The notes under the pieces were generated by a model that did no database searches, had not been told where the DNA came from, and was given only the letters and a program-made list of their open reading frames with translations. Positions 30,279 through 34,887 of a stretch of DNA of 34,887 bases are shown here, piece by piece. This stretch comes from Roseibium sp. TrichSKD4 (GTDB taxonomy: Bacteria; Pseudomonadota; Alphaproteobacteria; Rhizobiales; Stappiaceae): assembly GCF_000148725.1 (NCBI RefSeq), contig NZ_GL476319.1:2009-36895 (forward strand), written 5' to 3'. The translations under genes were made by a program, and so were the position numbers. How positions within the stretch are numbered: the first letter of the stretch is position 1; each line of letters opens with the position of its first letter.

Positions 30279-30917
30279 ATGTTCCATACCTCAGACTTTA
30301 TAGCCGCCGCCAAAGTACCGAGGCACCTTCTACCATGGAAGAGTGAAGACCATACCCGAAATGCCAGGCTTCACGATGGACATGCATTCCTATTTGACGC
30401 CACCTCCCTCGCTGCCCTGCACTTGGTCGATGATCACGGCTTTAACGGCTACACCATCATGGATGACAGTGACTGGGAAATCCAACGCCATATGGAGGCA
30501 ATCCGCGCTGCAACAGGCCGCGTCCTGAAAACCGGACTCGGGTTCGGTTGCTTTGTCCGTGCCTGTCTTCAAAAACCGGAAGTCGACCACATCGATGTTG
30601 TCGAGATCGACCGCGCGATCATTGACCACTTCGGTGCGGAGTTTGCCAGCAATGACCGAGTTACGATCCATCATGCCGATGCCTTCAAATTCCGTCTCGA
30701 CGGCAGGCAATGGGATATGGCCTGGCACGACATCTATTGTGACGGGAATGACGGCCTTCAAAGTCTGCACGGCGAACTTCTGATCCGGTACCGCGATCAC
30801 GTCAAACGGCAAGGTGCATGGCAATTCCCGCGTTGGGCAGCCAGACTTTGGACGCGGTGCTACGGAGAACACCTTGTCGGCTCGCCACGACCATCCCGAA
30901 CCTCATGCGTGGAGTGA
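30279..30917 (+). CDS. Spermidine synthase-like SAM-dependent methyltransferase-fold protein
   Basis: A 212-residue protein with GAGG before its ATG. Residues about 80-115 (GRVLKTGLGFGCFVRACLQKPEVDHIDVVEIDRAIIDHF) are the GxGxG and acidic VEID motifs of class I methyltransferase folds, in the arrangement of spermidine synthases. DRVTIHHADAFKF and WDMAWHDIYCDG follow. Its N-terminal beta domain is short. It might bind SAM or decarboxylated SAM; the substrate is unknown. Related stand-alone proteins occur in tailed phages. Confidence 0.75.
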   Translation: MFHTSDFIAAAKVPRHLLPWKSEDHTRNARLHDGHAFLFDATSLAALHLVDDHGFNGYTIMDDSDWEIQRHMEAIRAATGRVLKTGLGFGCFVRACLQKPEVDHIDVVEIDRAIIDHFGAEFASNDRVTIHHADAFKFRLDGRQWDMAWHDIYCDGNDGLQSLHGELLIRYRDHVKRQGAWQFPRWAARLWTRCYGEHLVGSPRPSRTSCVE

Positions 30918-30922
30918 CCATC

Positions 30923-31330
30923 ATGAAGCACACAAACGTATTAGAATTCAAACCAGAGGAGATGATTGAGGAAAGCGATATGCCGAACAGGTATCCGGCA
31001 ATCTTCAAGGACAAAGCGGCAATAGCAAAGGCCAGAACCCAAGGTCTGATCGCTCATTTCTACATTACCCGCGAGAGGATCCTCTACACGCCAAATGATG
31101 TGGCTGAGTACCTCACACGTTACCGCCAACCAGCAACCAGAATCGGAGCAGAACAATGTCCAGAAAACAATCCAAAGGGTCGGCATCAGGAGGAACCGCC
31201 GATTGCAAGCGCCTCTTCGAATACAAGGGATATTGGATTAGACCAAATGAGCGTGGAAGACCCGGGTTCCTCAAGTGCTGGATGCAAGACGGAAACGCGA
31301 AACGCCGCAAGCTTAATGCTGAAACGCTAG
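30923..31330 (+). CDS. Excisionase/HTH-like protein overlapping the integrase gene
   Basis: A 135-residue protein from the ATG at 30923. The first 70 residues include YPAIFKDKAAIAKARTQGLIAHFYITRERILYTPNDVAEYLTRYRQPA, a winged-helix MerR/excisionase-like pattern ending in a DVAEYL helix. The remaining tail is polar. The frame continues 175 bases into the integrase gene in another reading frame. Position just before the integrase fits an excisionase that directs excision. Alternatively, the real gene could stop earlier or the tail may be non-essential. Confidence 0.62.
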   Translation: MKHTNVLEFKPEEMIEESDMPNRYPAIFKDKAAIAKARTQGLIAHFYITRERILYTPNDVAEYLTRYRQPATRIGAEQCPENNPKGRHQEEPPIASASSNTRDIGLDQMSVEDPGSSSAGCKTETRNAASLMLKR

Positions 31331-32511
31331 AGGACGCCTGTGCTGAATTAATCCGTGACGTTGAAGTCACTCCAGCAAAAGCAAACGACCCAATAAACGT
31401 CATGTTTGCGGCTGTTGTTAATGACTACAGACAAAGGGTTCTTATCTCCAAACGCAAGATTCGCCGAGACCAAAGAACAGGGGAGACAGGGGAAAGTATC
31501 AGTTCGACCGAATCTGGCTTGGACAAAACCGTAGAACGGCTTGTCGAATTTATGTCAATGAAGGACGCAGATGGCCTTCCCCGTAGTTCAAACGGCGCAG
31601 CGTTCACATGCGGCGAACTAACGTTGAAGATGCAACACGCATTTTATCAGTACCTAGCTGAAACATACGGGCTTTCTACAAAGAGCATTTCTATCTACAT
31701 GGTGACCATTCAAGCTGCCCTGAACAAGGCTACCATCCCCTATTTGAAGCCCACTGAAAACGGTAAGATAGAGGTACAAATCCTCACTCGTGCGCCGACA
31801 ATCGTTACTGATGACAAGTCAATATCCGAAATCATCGGTAGGGCAAGCACAAAAAACGCTCAAAAGAACCGGCCACTGCTCAAGTTTGAAGAGATGGCGC
31901 GTTTCATCGACTCTATCAAATACGAGCATGCGTTTAGATACGTAGTTATAGCCCTAAACACTTGGGCACGTCCGGAAGCAATCCATGATCTGAACTTTCA
32001 TACTCAAATCGATATGGACTATGGGCTTGTCCAACTGAACCCTGAAGGACGACTACAAACCAAGAAATATCGCCCCACAATTCGTCTGACCAACAACCTT
32101 AGATGCTGGGCAGAATATTGGAACACTGACTACCCAATGCAGTTTCGAGGACAAAAGGTTCTCACCGCGAAGAAGCCCATTAATGCGGCTTTTGCGGCAG
32201 CCGGGTTTCCTGAATTATCACGTAAAGAGATAAGAGCATTTATGTTTACTCAATCCCGGCGGGTTCTTTTGTCCAACGGGCAAAGGTTGTCAAAAACTCA
32301 ACGTTCCGAGTGGATCGGGCATGCATCACAGGAGGGGTCAAGCACCGGAGAATTTTATGAACGTTTCGACCCGGAGTTTCTTGAAGAGGCAATGGAAGCA
32401 ACGGACCTAGTTATCCAGGAAATTCAGAAACATTTGGTGATTCGTTCTTTGATTGCTCCTGTGAGCAAAACGGGAACAAATAACGTCGTAAAAGGTAACT
32501 TTGGAGGCTAG
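31156..32511 (+). CDS. int: Tyrosine recombinase (phage integrase)
   Basis: A 451-residue protein. The N-terminus has an AP2/arm-binding-like segment (EYKGYWIRPNERGRPGFLKCWMQDG), then a core-binding helical region. The catalytic domain shows ALNTWARPEAIHDL with Arg272, RKEIRAFMF with Lys357/Arg360, EWIGHAS with His389 and FYERFDPEFL with Tyr401 as the nucleophile. The usual HxxR box reads KEIR, a known variant. It would catalyse integration at the tRNA-Pro 3' end just downstream. It overlaps the excisionase-like gene by 175 bases. Confidence 0.92.
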   Translation: MSRKQSKGSASGGTADCKRLFEYKGYWIRPNERGRPGFLKCWMQDGNAKRRKLNAETLEDACAELIRDVEVTPAKANDPINVMFAAVVNDYRQRVLISKRKIRRDQRTGETGESISSTESGLDKTVERLVEFMSMKDADGLPRSSNGAAFTCGELTLKMQHAFYQYLAETYGLSTKSISIYMVTIQAALNKATIPYLKPTENGKIEVQILTRAPTIVTDDKSISEIIGRASTKNAQKNRPLLKFEEMARFIDSIKYEHAFRYVVIALNTWARPEAIHDLNFHTQIDMDYGLVQLNPEGRLQTKKYRPTIRLTNNLRCWAEYWNTDYPMQFRGQKVLTAKKPINAAFAAAGFPELSRKEIRAFMFTQSRRVLLSNGQRLSKTQRSEWIGHASQEGSSTGEFYERFDPEFLEEAMEATDLVIQEIQKHLVIRSLIAPVSKTGTNNVVKGNFGG

Positions 32512-32533
32512 TTACTGCCGCATTACTGCCGCA
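32512..32533 (+). repeat. Tandem 11-bp direct repeat next to the integrase gene
   Basis: TTACTGCCGCA occurs twice without a gap (32512-32522 and 32523-32533), immediately after the integrase stop and about 60 bases before the tRNA 3' end. Tandem short repeats in this position are the usual form of arm-type integrase binding sites, so this is a reasonable guess for one. Confidence 0.5.
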
Positions 32534-32592
32534 CTTAAACTGAGAGCCACCTTTTGTTCTGCAGGAATTTCCGCTAAGTTATTGAAATCAAA

Positions 32593-32669
<77 letters not shown>

Positions 32670-32688
32670 AGCCGTTGATTTGCAGGGG

Positions 32689-32715
32689 TTTATAGCGCTT
32701 CCTGACCTCGGTCAA
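32689..32715 (-). promoter_or_regulatory. Possible tRNA-Pro promoter
   Basis: On the minus strand TTGACC (32715-32710) and TATAAA (32694-32689) stand 15 bases apart, about 20 bases before the tRNA. The spacing is a little short. The rest of the 282-base stretch 32670-32951 shows no gene, and I see nothing else in it. Confidence 0.45.
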
Positions 32716-32951
32716 GAGGGGATCAAAAAGGTTTTTGCTCGACTGGGGACAAATATGTGCAAACTCCGTTGGATGGTCTGTTGCGCACATCGATGCCTCT
32801 CCCCTGTTCCTCCGCCGTTTCGCTTGGGTATACGCCTCCCAATCGGCAAACAATGGGGCCAGTTCTCGGAAAATATGCCGACAGAACAAATCCGTCGGCA
32901 AGGCGAGTACGGTTTGAATATCGAAGTACGACTTTCTGCATCGTTTCGGGC

Positions 32952-34142
32952 TTATTCGGTACTGAGGGTGCGCCAGGCCCGCACCAAAGGGATCGCGATT
33001 TGAGAGAACAAGGCAGTCCCCCAAAACAGGTTGCCAACGAGGGCTGGAACGTGAGGCACAATGAAGAACGTGGCAATCGCCAGTGCAATTCCGAACAGGC
33101 GGATTGGCGCTGTCCAGAACTCCTTCGCCAACCTGTGCTCGATCGTCGAGCTGATATCCCACAACATTGCGATGTAACCCGCCAGCCCAAAACAGCCGAT
33201 CGCTGCATATTTGGTGGGGTATGGCTCCCAGAAACCGACTTTAACTTCAGCGGCCAACGCGACACCAACCATGACGCCACACAGCATCAGGATCAAATGG
33301 GAGAGCCACCAGGTGACCAGTGTCTTGACCTTGGTATCGCGGGCTTTACCGTTGCCAACAAAGTCAAAATAGATCCAACACATGACAAACATAGCGACGC
33401 CGCCAATCACAAAATTGACCAAGACATCAGGCGATACCTTGTAGATGCCCTTCTCGGACAGCGTCACAACCAGTTTGAAGAACCCCTCCCCCAAGACGAT
33501 AAAGGTCAACAGAGCAAACCGCTCTGACAGATGTCCGATCCTCGGGGCAAATCGCTCGTGCCGTAGCACACTTATTTTGGGGACCATGTAAACGGTTTGT
33601 GTTGCTACCATTGTCAGGCCAAACAACAGGTAGCCATATGGCTGCGGTAGAAACGCAGAAATCAAGAACAATACCGCAAAAATCAGGAAGTTACGTGTTT
33701 GCTCTGCGCAGAGTGACTGGCTTGTGGCGTTGGTCCGACGGGCCCGAAAATAAAGTGCAGCAAGCAAGGCACGATTAACAGCAAAGCCGACAGTGAAGTA
33801 TGTCCACCCGTAAGACCCAATTGCCGGGATAGACGCGGCCATAAACATGACAGTCACAATCATGGCCGACATGATTAGCCTGTGCCAGATATCGGTACTG
33901 ACATAAATCGAGTTGAAAACGCTGAGCTCACCCCACGCGTACCAAAGAGCGATAAAGACCCCAGCGAAGATCAAGAAACCGCTGACATCCAAGTGGTGAG
34001 AAAGATAGTTCCCCAAAAGGAAGATCGTGACCACATGGATCAAATCATAGAATAGTTCCGTCCAGTGGACATGATCGTGAACGTGGTCGAGGTCTTGATG
34101 GTGTTGCGGCTTGCGCCACATCGGATGGTCGTGAAGTGCCAT
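32952..34142 (-). CDS. LtrA-family (low temperature requirement A) membrane protein
   Basis: A 396-residue polytopic membrane protein with about ten or more hydrophobic helices. The N-terminus is His/Asp-rich (HDHPMWRKPQHHQDLDHVHDHVHW) and runs into TELFYDLIHVVTIFLLG, the W.ELF.DL..V signature of the LtrA family (PF06772). A His/Asp-rich N-terminus suggests metal binding. The function of the family is not settled. It lies beyond the tRNA on the host side, so it should be a chromosomal gene, not part of the element. Confidence 0.88.
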   Translation of the reverse strand: MALHDHPMWRKPQHHQDLDHVHDHVHWTELFYDLIHVVTIFLLGNYLSHHLDVSGFLIFAGVFIALWYAWGELSVFNSIYVSTDIWHRLIMSAMIVTVMFMAASIPAIGSYGWTYFTVGFAVNRALLAALYFRARRTNATSQSLCAEQTRNFLIFAVLFLISAFLPQPYGYLLFGLTMVATQTVYMVPKISVLRHERFAPRIGHLSERFALLTFIVLGEGFFKLVVTLSEKGIYKVSPDVLVNFVIGGVAMFVMCWIYFDFVGNGKARDTKVKTLVTWWLSHLILMLCGVMVGVALAAEVKVGFWEPYPTKYAAIGCFGLAGYIAMLWDISSTIEHRLAKEFWTAPIRLFGIALAIATFFIVPHVPALVGNLFWGTALFSQIAIPLVRAWRTLSTE

Positions 34143-34339
34143 AGTTTTTTTCCCGCTGAGCGACCTAAAAGTCGAACACAGATAGGAAAGTTACCTAGGG
34201 ATCACAATATCTAAAGTTGGACTGGTCCAGTTTTCAAAGAGGAACGTCACAAAGCGCACCAATGATATTCGTTTGCCGCAGCGTTGTCGGAAACCGACGA
34301 TAAGACTGCCGCAAAAATTATAGGTCGCCTTTTCTTACG

Positions 34340-34834
34340 TCACTCAACCGCGCCGATCGATGGAGAGACGATACGGTCACCTGCCTTTATCCCGAGGCGG
34401 TTGGAAGTTCCCGCCAATACTTCAAGGACATATTGGGCGGGCTTTCTAGAAGGAATAATCTTTTCCGAAAATGGTGTCGTGTTTTCTGCGATTCGTACGA
34501 TTTCGCCAGCCTTTGAAATGAAAATGATATCGAGTGAAAGCGGCGTATCTTTCATCCAGAAATACCGATCTCCCTCCCCGTCAAAGATAAACAACATGCC
34601 TTCATCATCGGCCATTTCTGTCCGATACATGAGCCCACGACCGCGTTCCTTGGAAGATTTGGCCACTTCCGCTTGAAAAACGTGGCTCTTGCCACCAGAC
34701 AGCACCTTGATTGTTTCAACAGCAAGATCGAGCCTCGGTGGTGTCTCCGCTCCGGATGGCGAGTGCAAAGCAATCAGCATCGCAAAGGTGGCCATAAGAA
34801 CGAAGTGGACATATTTTGAAAAACGCAATGACAT
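34340..34834 (-). CDS. DUF192 family exported protein
   Basis: A 164-residue protein with a signal peptide (about residues 1-30, FVLMATFAMLIALHSPSGAE) and the DUF192 core: HVFQAEVAKSSKERGRGLMYRTEMADDEGMLFIFDGEGDRYFWMKDTPLSLDIIFISKAGEIV and ending VLEVLAGTSNRLGIKAGDRI. This is a common host protein in alphaproteobacteria, of unknown exact role. The 197 bases between it and the LtrA gene hold no clear gene. Confidence 0.9.
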   Translation of the reverse strand: MSLRFSKYVHFVLMATFAMLIALHSPSGAETPPRLDLAVETIKVLSGGKSHVFQAEVAKSSKERGRGLMYRTEMADDEGMLFIFDGEGDRYFWMKDTPLSLDIIFISKAGEIVRIAENTTPFSEKIIPSRKPAQYVLEVLAGTSNRLGIKAGDRIVSPSIGAVE

Positions 34835-34887
34835 TTTAGGCCTTCAAACGCGGACACTGAGGAAACTCAGCACCCCTACCTTGCAGC

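Larger units (their letters stand above)
1..32592. mobile_element. Prophage or related integrative element, right-hand part (left end outside the window)
   Basis: Seen: a tyrosine recombinase (31156-32511) abuts the 3' end of a tRNA-Pro gene. To its left lie divergent early operons around a repressor/Cro pair, RecE/RecT-type recombination genes, DnaB/primase/RuvC replication genes, several DNA methyltransferases and many short, overlapping genes. Known: this gene set and orientation are typical of temperate phages of alphaproteobacteria. Inferred: the right boundary is the tRNA-Pro 3' end, and the left attachment site and structural genes lie beyond base 1. No terminase, portal, capsid or lysis gene was recognised, so a phage-derived plasmid-like or conjugative element is not excluded. 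Confidence 0.85.

Noticed and set aside
32757-33527. Rightward frame of 256 codons
   Set aside because: It is antisense to the LtrA-family gene and has a low-complexity, non-protein-like composition.
34284-34676. Rightward frame of 130 codons
   Set aside because: It is antisense to the well-supported DUF192 gene.

Overview
The window looks like the right-hand part of a prophage (or a closely related integrative element) in an alphaproteobacterium, ending in ordinary host chromosome. The host guess rests on moderate GC content, a chromosomal LtrA/DUF192 pair of alphaproteobacterial style and a CCA-encoding tRNA-Pro; a marine Hyphomicrobiales lineage is likely, but the genus cannot be read from the sequence. 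A tyrosine recombinase gene ends at 32511. About 80 bp later, on the minus strand, lies the 3' end of a complete tRNA-Pro(TGG). This is the classic layout for integration into a tRNA 3' end, so everything left of about 32.6 kb is taken as element and everything right of it as host. The other attachment site and any capsid, portal, terminase or lysis genes would lie left of base 1. None are seen here apart from one small protein with tail-tube-like sequence.

Layout. (1) 1-8131, mostly plus strand: a partial unknown gene, a leftward exported nuclease-fold-like protein, then a tightly overlapping cassette of a MoxR-type AAA+ ATPase, a tail-tube-like small protein, a VWA-type metallopeptidase-like protein and two unknowns. 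A terminator follows, then a full-length DNA sliding clamp (DnaN homologue) and a DUF4942/N6-adenine methyltransferase fusion. (2) 8182-9028: a small exported protein and a small HTH protein. (3) 9025-15933, minus strand: the leftward early operon, read from a Cro/YdaS-like regulator through an MT-A70 methyltransferase, an RMF-like protein, a RuvC-like resolvase, a Toprim primase-like protein and a DnaB-like helicase to small HTH, HicB-like and unknown proteins. (4) 15934-18540: the control region, with an XRE repressor lacking a self-cleavage domain, a PAS-like protein, a GNAT protein and operators of one shared sequence at both early promoters. (5) 18541-24775, plus strand: the recombination operon, with an SMC/RecF-like ATPase, RecE-type exonuclease, RecT, two DnaQ-fold proteins and a DUF968/Ref-like HNH protein. 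(6) 24817-25680, minus strand: a three-gene moron-like insert with a two-TM SLATT protein. (7) 25799-32511, plus strand: TerB-like, small membrane and band-7-like proteins, a 350-bp gene-free stretch that folds as an intricate RNA, a train of small translationally coupled genes, two more methyltransferase-fold proteins, an excisionase-like protein and the integrase.

How it fits together. The XRE and Cro-like proteins probably compete at one operator sequence (16-bp palindrome with ATCTA arms), controlling both the leftward replication operon and the rightward recombination operon. The replication genes (clamp, helicase, primase, resolvase) come without a DNA polymerase in the window, which suggests recruitment of the host replicase. 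Three DNA methyltransferase-type genes suggest self-modification against restriction. The most unusual items are the structured RNA at about 27.3-27.6 kb, the MoxR/tail-tube-like/VWA cassette next to a sliding clamp, and the SLATT cassette.
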